This document shows positions 45,086 to 51,334 of a stretch of 64,000 nucleotides of DNA, piece by piece. The stretch's first letter is position 1; every line of letters starts with the position of its first letter. Made by a program: the position numbers and the translations under genes. The stretch covers positions 62,001 through 126,000 of the forward strand of contig NZ_JAMBNS010000006.1 in assembly GCF_023715225.1 (NCBI RefSeq), in the 5' to 3' direction. The DNA is from Robertmurraya korlensis. Lineage in GTDB: Bacteria; Bacillota; Bacilli; Bacillales; Cytobacillaceae. The notes beneath the pieces are model-generated. The model did not search any database. It was not told where the DNA came from and worked only from the letters and a program-made list of their open reading frames with translations.

Positions 45086-45682
45086 TATTTCTTTCATAAT
45101 TTTATTAAAGACATCTTCTCGATTAAAATCATCACCCATAGGGAATTTCTTTATAAATTTATTGTTTTCATCTACTAGAAAAACGAAAGTAGAGTGGACA
45201 TAGAATCCATCCCCCGGATCTCTGTATTGAAACTGAAAGGTATTGGCTAAACGTTCAATATCCTTTTGATCTTCCTTAATATTACTAGGATTACCAGTTA
45301 AAAATATCCAGTTTCCATCGTCTTGAATTTCAAAATGAGACATATGACTTTTCATCACTTCCGGTGTGTCTCGATAGGGATCAATACTAACGGTTAGAAA
45401 TTGAATCTTATCTCCGAATACGCCTTCCACTTCAAGATCTTTTTTTAATTGATTCATTTTCAATGTTGTGGTTGGACAAATATCAGGACAATGCGTATAC
45501 ATGAATTCAACAAGTTTTACTTTTTCCTCTGTTTTACTAAAATCAAAGCTTTCATTATTCATTGTAGTTAAAACGATATCGTCAGGAATGGTTGCATTGG
45601 CATCACGAATTAAAAAAAAGGATATACCAGCAGTTATACCAACAATGACAATAATTGAACAAATCATATAGATTTTCTTCAT
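45080..45682 (-). CDS. Sco (SenC/PrrC) family copper chaperone
   Basis: This thioredoxin-fold membrane-anchored protein delivers copper to the CuA site of cytochrome c oxidase. It has an N-terminal membrane anchor, then the metal-binding CPDIC motif (in YTHCPDICPTT) and the conserved His in YVHSTFVFLVD. 200 residues. Start 45682 gives seven bases after GAGGGGGT, while ATG 45688 would be too close. B. subtilis YpmQ (BsSco) is the probable counterpart. No oxidase genes are adjacent. Confidence 0.9.
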   Translation of the reverse strand: MKKIYMICSIIVIVGITAGISFFLIRDANATIPDDIVLTTMNNESFDFSKTEEKVKLVEFMYTHCPDICPTTTLKMNQLKKDLEVEGVFGDKIQFLTVSIDPYRDTPEVMKSHMSHFEIQDDGNWIFLTGNPSNIKEDQKDIERLANTFQFQYRDPGDGFYVHSTFVFLVDENNKFIKKFPMGDDFNREDVFNKIMKEIQ

Positions 45683-45843
45683 GAACATACCCCCTCTAAT
45701 TAAGATAATGAATCTTGAAGGAAAATCCTATGGACATATTGTGAACATATTTTATTGACCACATATGGGACATTCATCTATACCGTTGACATGCTGTCTG
45801 AATAGACTAGGAGTGAAAAGGGCTATAGGGAGGGTTAGATATC

Positions 45844-45945
45844 ATGAGTGGAAATTATGGAGGCGGCTTCGCTTTAATCGTTGTCCTGTTTATCTTGTTA
45901 ATCGTTGTTGGAGCAGGTTTCTTCGGTAGAGGTTATGGCTACTAA
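45844..45945 (+). CDS. YjcZ-family micro-protein (copy 1)
   Basis: A 33-residue hydrophobic peptide with a Gly-rich start (SGNYGGG), the core [17 protein letters not shown] and a Gly/Tyr-rich end. This is the pattern of the YjcZ family, which is annotated as sporulation-related in Bacillus. AGGGAGGG is upstream. It shares its core with two further copies at 49.6 and 49.8 kb. Single membrane helix, function unknown. Confidence 0.85.
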   Translation: MSGNYGGGFALIVVLFILLIVVGAGFFGRGYGY

Positions 45946-45952
45946 TATTATA

Positions 45953-45988
45953 AAAGAAAGCGAGAGGGATGACCCTCTCGCTTTCTTG
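45953..45988. terminator. Bidirectional terminator after yjcZ copy 1
   Basis: AAGAAAGCGAGAGGG and CCCTCTCGCTTTCTT form a 15-bp stem with loop ATGA between convergent genes. Confidence 0.92.
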
Positions 45989-45994
45989 GGGTTA

Positions 45995-47413
45995 TTAATT
46001 CATACCGATCCATACACTCTTAACTTCAGTATAGTTGTTGAGCGCATAAGAGCCCATTTCACGACCAAGACCAGATTGCTTATACCCACCGAACGGCGAA
46101 GCCGCATCAAATGCGTTGTAGCAATTCACCCAAACCGTTCCAGCTCTTAAATTGTTGGCTACGTAGTGTGCTTGAGCTACATCACGTGTCCACAAACCAG
46201 CAGCCAAGCCATATTCACTTTGATTCGCACGAGCAATAAGCTCATCTAAGTCTTCATATGGAAGCGCAGAAATAACAGGGCCAAATATTTCTTCTTTTGC
46301 GATCGTCATTTGGTCACTTACATTGGCGAAAATCGTTGGTGAAACAAAATATCCTTGCTCATATGGACTATTTCCACCAACTAATAGCTCGGCTCCTTCG
46401 TCAATTCCTTTTTCAATATACCCAAGAACGCGTTTTTGTTGTGTGCTTGAAACAAGAGGTCCAATCTCTGTGTCAGAATGTAGACCTGCACCTTGCTTTA
46501 TGTTCTTCGCATGACTCACCATATCAGCAACAACATTATCGAATTGCTTTTTCTGAATGAAGACACGAGAACCCGCACAGCACACTTGACCTTGGTTAAA
46601 CATAACCCCATTTAGTGCTCCAGGAATTGCTTTTGAAAGATCGGCATCCGGAAGCAGTATGTTTGGTGATTTACCACCAAGTTCTAGGGTTACTCTCTTT
46701 AAGGTTTTTGCTGCTCTCTCCATAATCATTTTTCCTATTTCAGTTGATCCTGTGAAAGCAATTTTGTCAACTTGTGGATGGTCAACAAGCGGTTGACCTG
46801 CCGTTTCACCAAATCCAGGAATGATATTGACTACACCTGGAGGGAAGCCTGCTTCTTGAATTAGCTCAGCTAAATATAGGGCAGAAAGAGGGGTTTGCTC
46901 TGCTGGTTTTAGGACGACTGTACATCCTGTTGCCAGAGCAGCACCTAGCTTCCACATGGCCATTAGAAGAGGGAAGTTCCAAGGAATAATCTGTCCAACA
47001 ATTTTTGTTGCCCAGCCAGCATAATATCGCATATGTTCAACAGCTAAAGGAATATCAGCATTCGTTGTTTCTCTAATTGGTTTACCGTTGTCCAATGTTT
47101 CAAGTTGAGCTAGTTCGGCTGCATTTTCTTCCATTAGGTCAGCAAGCTTATACATTAATCTACTTCTTTGAGCGCTACCCATTTTCGACCAAGGACCTTC
47201 ATCGAAAGCTTTTCTAGCTGCCTTTACAGCAAGGTCTACATCTACTTCATTGGCTTCAAAAACAGTTGCAAGCACTTCACCAGTAGCAGGGTTAAAAGTT
47301 TCGAATGTTTTTTGAGTTTGACTCTCGACGAATTCTCCATTAATAAAGAGCTTCTTTTTACCTGATAGGAACTTTTCTACTTTTTCATGCAATTGAACAG
47401 TTAATTGACTCAT
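45995..47413 (-). CDS. NAD-dependent aldehyde dehydrogenase (DhaS-like) with internal deletion
   Basis: This member of the aldehyde dehydrogenase superfamily oxidises aldehydes to acids. The catalytic Cys is in FNQGQVCCAGSR and the general base Glu in TLELGGKSPN. FTGSTEIGK is the NAD-loop region. The protein has 472 residues where close relatives have about 494. The segment between YYAGWATKIVGQ and IIPWNFPL (residues 137-142) lacks about 22 residues, usually a pro/aromatic strand with TRHEPVGV, with the frame kept. This could weaken folding or activity. The real substrate is unknown. Monocistronic. Confidence 0.87.
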   Translation of the reverse strand: MSQLTVQLHEKVEKFLSGKKKLFINGEFVESQTQKTFETFNPATGEVLATVFEANEVDVDLAVKAARKAFDEGPWSKMGSAQRSRLMYKLADLMEENAAELAQLETLDNGKPIRETTNADIPLAVEHMRYYAGWATKIVGQIIPWNFPLLMAMWKLGAALATGCTVVLKPAEQTPLSALYLAELIQEAGFPPGVVNIIPGFGETAGQPLVDHPQVDKIAFTGSTEIGKMIMERAAKTLKRVTLELGGKSPNILLPDADLSKAIPGALNGVMFNQGQVCCAGSRVFIQKKQFDNVVADMVSHAKNIKQGAGLHSDTEIGPLVSSTQQKRVLGYIEKGIDEGAELLVGGNSPYEQGYFVSPTIFANVSDQMTIAKEEIFGPVISALPYEDLDELIARANQSEYGLAAGLWTRDVAQAHYVANNLRAGTVWVNCYNAFDAASPFGGYKQSGLGREMGSYALNNYTEVKSVWIGMN

Positions 47414-47560
47414 TGTTTCCCTCCCGCTATTAATGGTTAAATAATTTCCAAACTATGACAACGCTTACATTGTTAATACTATCATTTTATAAAACTACTT
47501 TTCAATCATAAGTATAGTGAATATTCCGATAATGTTTGACACGATTTTTCGACATAAATA

Positions 47561-47586
47561 AATAATCGCCTAATATAGGCGATTAC
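47561..47586 (-). terminator. Terminator after fnr
   Basis: AATCGCC and GGCGATT form a 7-bp stem next to the fnr stop codon, followed on the minus strand by ATTTATTTATG. Confidence 0.65.
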
Positions 47587-47588
47587 GA

Positions 47589-48290
47589 TTAATCAATATT
47601 ACAATATTCAATAGGACAGTTCTCACAATCTATTTCTTTTTTTAAATATTCTAGATCATGGACAGTGATTATTTTTTTACTAATAGAAATGATATGGTTC
47701 TTTCTTAATTCAGTCAGCATTCTACTAACGCTTTCTCTTGCTGTACCACAGAAATTCGCTAGATCTTGATTTGTTAATGGAACCGAGATTTCAATTCCAT
47801 TTTCTCTTAATACTCCATAACTATTACATAACCTAATAATAGTAGAATAGAGTGCACCTTTTTTTCCATTTAACACTAAATCACGAAACTTAGTAATGGT
47901 TTTTCTTATATGATCATTCATCCATCGCAGAAATTCAAAAGCCAACTGACTATTTTTAAAAAAGGCTTGTTCAAGATCAACAATATTTATGGCTGCTGCT
48001 TCACCATTTTCTATTACTTTGGCATTGAATATATACCTTGGATCGACAGTAAATAAGGTTAGTTCTCCTACAATATCATTATGTTTACAAAGTCTTAAAC
48101 TCAGTTCATTTCCTTCGGCGTTTATTTTTGAAATTTGAACCTTACCAGATAAGATAATATACATTTCTTTTGCCACTTGGCCTTCTTTAAACAGATAGCT
48201 TCCTTTTTTAATAGGTACAATTCTTTCAGCCGATTTTAATAATTCACCAAGTTCGTAGGACAATTCTTCCTTATATTTTTGATTCACCAT
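47589..48290 (-). CDS. fnr: Fnr, oxygen-responsive CRP/Fnr regulator
   Basis: This is the anaerobic transcription activator of the Bacillus type. Residues 20-140 are the cyclic-nucleotide-binding-like fold, and residues 170-215 hold the helix-turn-helix (LTNQDLANFCGTARESVSRML). The cluster ligands lie at the C-terminus, Cys222, Cys225 and Cys230 (CENCPIEYC), with an Asp as presumed fourth ligand. This differs from the N-terminal cysteines of E. coli FNR. It has 233 residues. GGAGGATACC precedes the start. An Fnr box upstream suggests auto-activation. Confidence 0.95.
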   Translation of the reverse strand: MVNQKYKEELSYELGELLKSAERIVPIKKGSYLFKEGQVAKEMYIILSGKVQISKINAEGNELSLRLCKHNDIVGELTLFTVDPRYIFNAKVIENGEAAAINIVDLEQAFFKNSQLAFEFLRWMNDHIRKTITKFRDLVLNGKKGALYSTIIRLCNSYGVLRENGIEISVPLTNQDLANFCGTARESVSRMLTELRKNHIISISKKIITVHDLEYLKKEIDCENCPIEYCNID

Positions 48291-48355
48291 CGGTATCCTC
48301 CTTTAAGCGCTGGCCATATATTTATTTAAAAGAATGTCATGTAGTTGGTCAATAT

Positions 48356-48398
48356 AGTTTACTTAATAAACAGGTAACGTTTTGTGACAGAAATCACG
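48356..48398 (-). promoter_or_regulatory. Fnr box A and fnr promoter
   Basis: TGTGA-N6-TCACG at 48383-48398 matches the Fnr consensus in nine of ten positions. On the minus strand TAAACT (48361-48356) lies where the -10 of a class II promoter should be (box centre -41.5 from a start near 48349), arguing for fnr auto-activation. On the plus strand TATTAA (48418-48423) is almost equally placed, so the box could also serve the channel gene. Confidence 0.65.
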
Positions 48399-48459
48399 TT
48401 AAATTCAAAAATTTCTTTATTAAAGTGATATTTGTAACAGGGAAGAAAGGAGAGTTTTT

Positions 48460-48503
48460 ATCATTCTTGTATTGAAAACCTTAGTTTTCAATACAAGAAT
48501 GAT
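48460..48503. repeat. Perfect 20-bp inverted repeat between fnr and the formate channel gene
   Basis: TCATTCTTGTATTGAAAAC (48461-48479) and its exact reverse complement (48484-48502) surround loop CTTA, and one more A-T pair extends the stem to 48460-48503. No T tract follows on either strand, so it is not an ordinary terminator. It may form a hairpin in a long leader of the channel gene. Confidence 0.85.
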
Positions 48504-48603
48504 GAAATAAGGATAATGTAACCGCTTCATAAAGAGTCACGAACCGTTCAATAGTTTTTCTATTAACAAAAGCATCAATGAGGGGTAAAATGACAATAAA
48601 TAT

Positions 48604-48619
48604 TGTGACGTTTTTCACA
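48604..48619 (+). promoter_or_regulatory. Fnr box B, perfect consensus
   Basis: TGTGA-CGTTTT-TCACA matches the Fnr consensus completely. It ends only 26 bases before the ATG of the formate/nitrite channel gene. The class II distance would put the transcript start inside the coding region, so the site may act as a repressor site or in combination with box A. Confidence 0.7.
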
Positions 48620-48645
48620 TTTTGAAAAGAGAAAGGATCCTGAAC

Positions 48646-49494
48646 ATGTATAATGAGCTCACACCCATTGAGGAATCGGCATTAAACGCTAAGAAAAAGA
48701 GAGATACTTGGATGTCTTCTAAATTACATTATTTTATTAAAGCGATGCTTGCTGGGGTCTATATTGGTTTCGGAATCATGGTAGCTTATAAAACGGGGGA
48801 ATTTTTCTTTGATGCCGGGTCTCCATCTGCCATGATGTTGGTAGCTATTTTCTTTGGAACTGCACTTGTAATGATTATTTACGGTGGGGCGGAGTTGTTT
48901 ACTAGTAACACAATGACAATGACCATCGGAACATTAAAAAAGGAAACTACTTGGTATGAGACGTTCCAAGTCTGGGTGGCGTGTTACTTTGGTAATTTAG
49001 CTGGTGCATTGTTTTTTTCTCTTCTAATCATGCTATCTGGCTTATTTTTATCTCCAGACAAATCGCAACTATTGATGGACGTTGCAAGTTATAAGATGCA
49101 CGGACATACATTGGAAATCTTTTTTCGTGCGATTCTTTGTAATTGGCTTGTTTGTTTAGCCATTTGGTTACCAATGCATGTAAAAGGTGACGTAGCAAAA
49201 CTCCTTCTAACCTTATTACTTGTATTTGGTTTTGTTATCTCTGGCTATGAACACAGCATTGCAAATATGGCGCTATTTGGTATTGCGTTAATGGTTCCAC
49301 ATCCAGATACGATTACAATTTGGTCAGCTATCCATAACCTCATCCCTGTAACATTTGGAAATTTAATTGGCGGAAGTATTTTTGTCGGAGCTTTCTATGT
49401 GTATTTAAATAAAAAGCCTGTTGCTAAAGAAAAGAAAGTATTGGAAAATGAAGTTTCTTTTTCCGTTGCAGAGAAGAGAGTAGCGAAAATGTAA
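48646..49494 (+). CDS. Formate/nitrite transporter (FocA/NirC family)
   Basis: This is a pentameric channel for formate or nitrite. About six membrane segments with family marks AGVYIGFGIM, GGAELFTSNTM (omega-loop region), a NWLVCLAIWL segment and GYEHSIANMALFG (central His), and GNLIGGSIFVGAFY at the end. ATG 48646 has AGAAAGGAT upstream. The frame also opens at TTG 48622 but without a ribosome-binding site. 282 residues. Formate from PflBA or nitrite from the Nas-like enzyme are both plausible cargoes. Confidence 0.92.
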   Translation: MYNELTPIEESALNAKKKRDTWMSSKLHYFIKAMLAGVYIGFGIMVAYKTGEFFFDAGSPSAMMLVAIFFGTALVMIIYGGAELFTSNTMTMTIGTLKKETTWYETFQVWVACYFGNLAGALFFSLLIMLSGLFLSPDKSQLLMDVASYKMHGHTLEIFFRAILCNWLVCLAIWLPMHVKGDVAKLLLTLLLVFGFVISGYEHSIANMALFGIALMVPHPDTITIWSAIHNLIPVTFGNLIGGSIFVGAFYVYLNKKPVAKEKKVLENEVSFSVAEKRVAKM

Positions 49495-49509
49495 GAAATT
49501 ATTGAAATG

Positions 49510-49544
49510 CAAAAACTCCTTGGAGTCGTTCAAGGAGTTTTTTG
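49510..49544 (+). terminator. Terminator after the formate channel gene
   Basis: AAAACTCCTTG and CAAGGAGTTTT form an 11-bp stem with an eight-base loop and run into TTTTTT. Confidence 0.88.
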
Positions 49545-49636
49545 ATGATTTATAGGTTTTAAATTAGTGAAAACGCCCATACAGGACAACTTTGCCACAC
49601 ATATACTGCCGATAGATGTCATGGGAGGTGGAAGTA

Positions 49637-49744
49637 ATGAGCGCAGAAGCTGGATTCGGCTACGGCGGTGGATTTGCTTTGATCGTCGTTTTATTCATCC
49701 TATTGATTATTGTGGGAGCAGCATACGTAGGATGGGGCTATTAA
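49637..49744 (+). CDS. YjcZ-family micro-protein (copy 2)
   Basis: A 35-residue peptide: [11 protein letters not shown], the core [17 protein letters not shown] and YVGWGY. The core is the same as copy 1 apart from one Ile/Val. GGGAGGTGG lies just upstream of the ATG. The preceding 140 bases after the channel terminator contain no other gene. It is followed 32 bases later by copy 3. Confidence 0.87.
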   Translation: MSAEAGFGYGGGFALIVVLFILLIIVGAAYVGWGY

Positions 49745-49776
49745 TTTGTTATTAATTTTAAAAGGGGTTGAAAGGT

Positions 49777-49890
49777 ATGGGCTATAACTACGGATATGGT
49801 TATGGTGGATGCGGCTACGGATACGGAGGATTCGTGTTAATCGTCGTATTATTTATCTTATTAATCATTGTTGGCGCTTCTTGGTTATAA
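49777..49890 (+). CDS. YjcZ-family micro-protein (copy 3)
   Basis: A 37-residue peptide with an expanded Gly/Tyr-rich N-terminus ([17 protein letters not shown]) and the core [17 protein letters not shown]. It contains one Cys absent from the other copies. AAAGGGG and AAAGG lie upstream. It probably shares a transcript with copy 2 and is ended by a terminator. Function unknown; Gly/Tyr-rich tails are common in spore-coat-associated peptides. Confidence 0.85.
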   Translation: MGYNYGYGYGGCGYGYGGFVLIVVLFILLIIVGASWL

Positions 49891-49898
49891 GAAGAAAT

Positions 49899-49936
49899 AA
49901 ACAACCTGCTTTTTATGGGCAGGTTGTTTGTTTTTG
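49899..49936 (+). terminator. Terminator after the yjcZ pair
   Basis: AAACAACCTGC and GCAGGTTGTTT form an 11-bp stem followed by GTTTTT. Confidence 0.85.
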
Positions 49937-50026
49937 GATACAAAGGAAAAAATACTTTTAAAATATAATAAATTGTACATACTAAATAAAAAGAACGAAA
50001 GAATCTCTAGAATGGGGGCAATTGCT

Positions 50027-50215
50027 ATGTTCTTTAACAGAAAAGCTCAAGAAGAAAAACCAGAAGATATTTTAATGGATATTGAAGTGTATACATGTGC
50101 TGATAACGATTGTATTGGTTGGATGAGAAAAGAGTTTGCGAGCTCGGATTTAAAATGTCCATTGTGTGGACATGACACAACAATGGAAGTTAGAGAATTG
50201 CCCAAAATCAATTAG
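50027..50215 (+). CDS. YdjO-like cold-inducible zinc-ribbon protein
   Basis: A 62-residue soluble protein with two cysteine pairs (TCADNDCIGWMRKEF and KCPLCGHD) that form a zinc ribbon. The spacing and the CxGWMR motif resemble B. subtilis YdjO, described as cold-inducible, function unknown. ATG 50027 lies eight bases after GGGGG. Upstream in-frame starts lack a ribosome-binding site. Monocistronic with a terminator that also faces the next, convergent gene. Confidence 0.75.
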   Translation: MFFNRKAQEEKPEDILMDIEVYTCADNDCIGWMRKEFASSDLKCPLCGHDTTMEVRELPKIN

Positions 50216-50220
50216 GGATT

Positions 50221-50248
50221 AGAAGCAAGGCGTAGCCTTGCTTCTTTA
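50221..50248. terminator. Bidirectional terminator
   Basis: AGAAGCAAGGC and GCCTTGCTTCT form an 11-bp stem with loop GTA between convergent genes. Confidence 0.88.
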
Positions 50249-50497
50249 GTGTGTATCCGAATTAAAGTAATGGTCATTAAAAGCTTGTTCAGCTGCAGAT
50301 TCAGAAGCAAAAAGGGCATCGTCATCTTCAATTACATGGAAGGTCTCATTTAAAAATAAGGCAACTGCATCGGGATTATGAGGATGTTGTACGATTTCGG
50401 CAGCCCTAATATTAGATACAGTCGGAGTATGTGGGTTATTATAAATCACAAACACCTCATCACCTATTTTGACCTCTTTTGGATTGATCATTTCCAT
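50246..50497 (-). CDS. SplA-like transcriptional regulator domain protein
   Basis: The 83 residues (VKIGDEVFVIYNNPHTPTV, AAEIVQHPHNPD, VALFLNETFHVIEDDDALFA) resemble SplA, the negative regulator of the spore photoproduct lyase gene splB in Bacillus. No splB is next to it, so it is either an isolated paralog or has another target. AAGGAGG is ten bases before the ATG. An out-of-frame ATG with ideal five-base spacing would encode a four-residue peptide ending inside the gene. Confidence 0.62.
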   Translation of the reverse strand: MEMINPKEVKIGDEVFVIYNNPHTPTVSNIRAAEIVQHPHNPDAVALFLNETFHVIEDDDALFASESAAEQAFNDHYFNSDTH

Positions 50498-50628
50498 TTC
50501 ATGATTACCTCCTTTTAGTTGATGAGCATATATATATCGTTCTCATCAAATTCAAGTGTTATTCTTTCAAATGGAATGGAAACGTTCACATAACTATCAC
50601 AGTTATGGGGAGTATTCCTTTTTTCAGG

Positions 50629-50637
50629 TGATATAAT
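50629..50637 (+). promoter_or_regulatory. Extended -10 promoter of the putative large RNA
   Basis: TG, one base, TATAAT (50632-50637) is a perfect extended -10 element. No clear -35 is visible, which extended -10 promoters can tolerate. The predicted start is near 50644, about 30 bases before the long closing helix of the putative RNA. Confidence 0.6.
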
Positions 50638-50643
50638 AAGAGT

Positions 50644-51290
50644 GTAAAGAAAAACAAATTAAAAAAAGAAAGGAGTTAACATTTTAGGAGACTCAACCAT
50701 ATAGTGTTCGTTCCGTAAGTAATTGTATCGAGAACGAGTAAACTATAATGTTCACACATTTTTGTGAAGCGGTCAAAAGAAAGGTAAAATGTAAAATCCC
50801 TACTTTTTAGTCACTACTTATTCAGTAAAAAGCTACTAAGTAAGTAGCAAAAGACCTGAAGCTGAAGTTCTCATTTTAAGTATTGTAGCTATATAGTGTT
50901 AAAAAATGGTTACAAGAAAATAATAAAGGGAAAAGAAGCCAACGCCTTGGGTTAAAAAGTAGACCAAAAACGGAAAATTTGGTTATGGAAATTACAACTT
51001 CCTTTATAGAATTGGAATAAAGCTTCCTTTATGTGTAGGAGAGTTAAAAAATTAAAACTAAATAAGGCTGTTTGTTATTCGGAAGGAATACCTTCTCACT
51101 TTTCGACGAAAGTGAGACCATCCAACGTAATCCTAAAACGGAACAAACACACATCAGCAAAGTTTTAAAATAGCTTAACCTTGTTATTTGAAGTAAGAAA
51201 ATAACTAAACCGGAAGCAAAGCTGGTGAAAAATGGTTGGGTCCCCTAAGATGTTGACTTACTCTCTAGTATAGCTAGAGAGTTTTTATTT
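50644..51290 (+). ncRNA. Putative large structured non-coding RNA (about 650 nt)
   Basis: This 650-base stretch has no credible protein gene on either strand but has a promoter-like element before it and an intrinsic terminator at its end. Its ends can pair: 50673-50700 with 51232-51259 gives about 27 pairs, nearly all Watson-Crick or G-U, with one A-C mismatch. Four of the exceptions are G-U on the plus strand, which favours that strand as the RNA. Internal helices include ATAGT/ACTAT with TTCGTTC/GAACGAG (50701-50746), GCTAC/GTAGC near 50832-50848, ACCAAA/TTTGGT near 50963-50982, TGTTTGTT/AACAAACA (51069-51149) enclosing GAAGG/CCTTC and CTCACTTT/AAAGTGAG hairpins, and GTTATTT/AAATAAC (51183-51205). 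It lacks tmRNA, RNase P, SRP and 6S signatures I know. It may be one of the ornate large RNA families or a new one. Confidence 0.7.
51260..51290 (+). terminator. Terminator of the putative large RNA
   Basis: ACTCTCTAG and CTAGAGAGT form a 9-bp stem with a five-base loop, followed by TTTTTATTT. It starts at the last base pair of the long closing helix. Confidence 0.88.
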
Positions 51291-51294
51291 GCTC

Positions 51295-51333
51295 TAAAAA
51301 GCACAGACTACTTAAAGTAATCTGTGCCTTTTT
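51295..51333 (-). terminator. Terminator after pepF
   Basis: GGCACAGATTACTT-type 5' arm and AAGTAGTCTGTGC 3' arm (minus strand) form a long stem followed by TTTTTAGAG. Confidence 0.85.
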
Positions 51334-51334
51334 A

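Noticed and set aside
48460-48503. Intrinsic terminator
   Set aside because: There is no T tract on either strand, and the hairpin lies upstream, not downstream, of both adjacent genes.
50673-51259. Retron msr-msd RNA (ends paired by a1/a2 repeats)
   Set aside because: The RNA is much longer than a typical retron RNA and there is no reverse transcriptase gene beside it.
50644-51290. tmRNA, RNase P RNA, SRP RNA or 6S RNA
   Set aside because: I could not find the tmRNA tag frame and tRNA-like ends, the class B RNase P core, the SRP tetraloop domain or the 6S open-bubble arrangement. The 27-bp closing helix also does not fit these RNAs.
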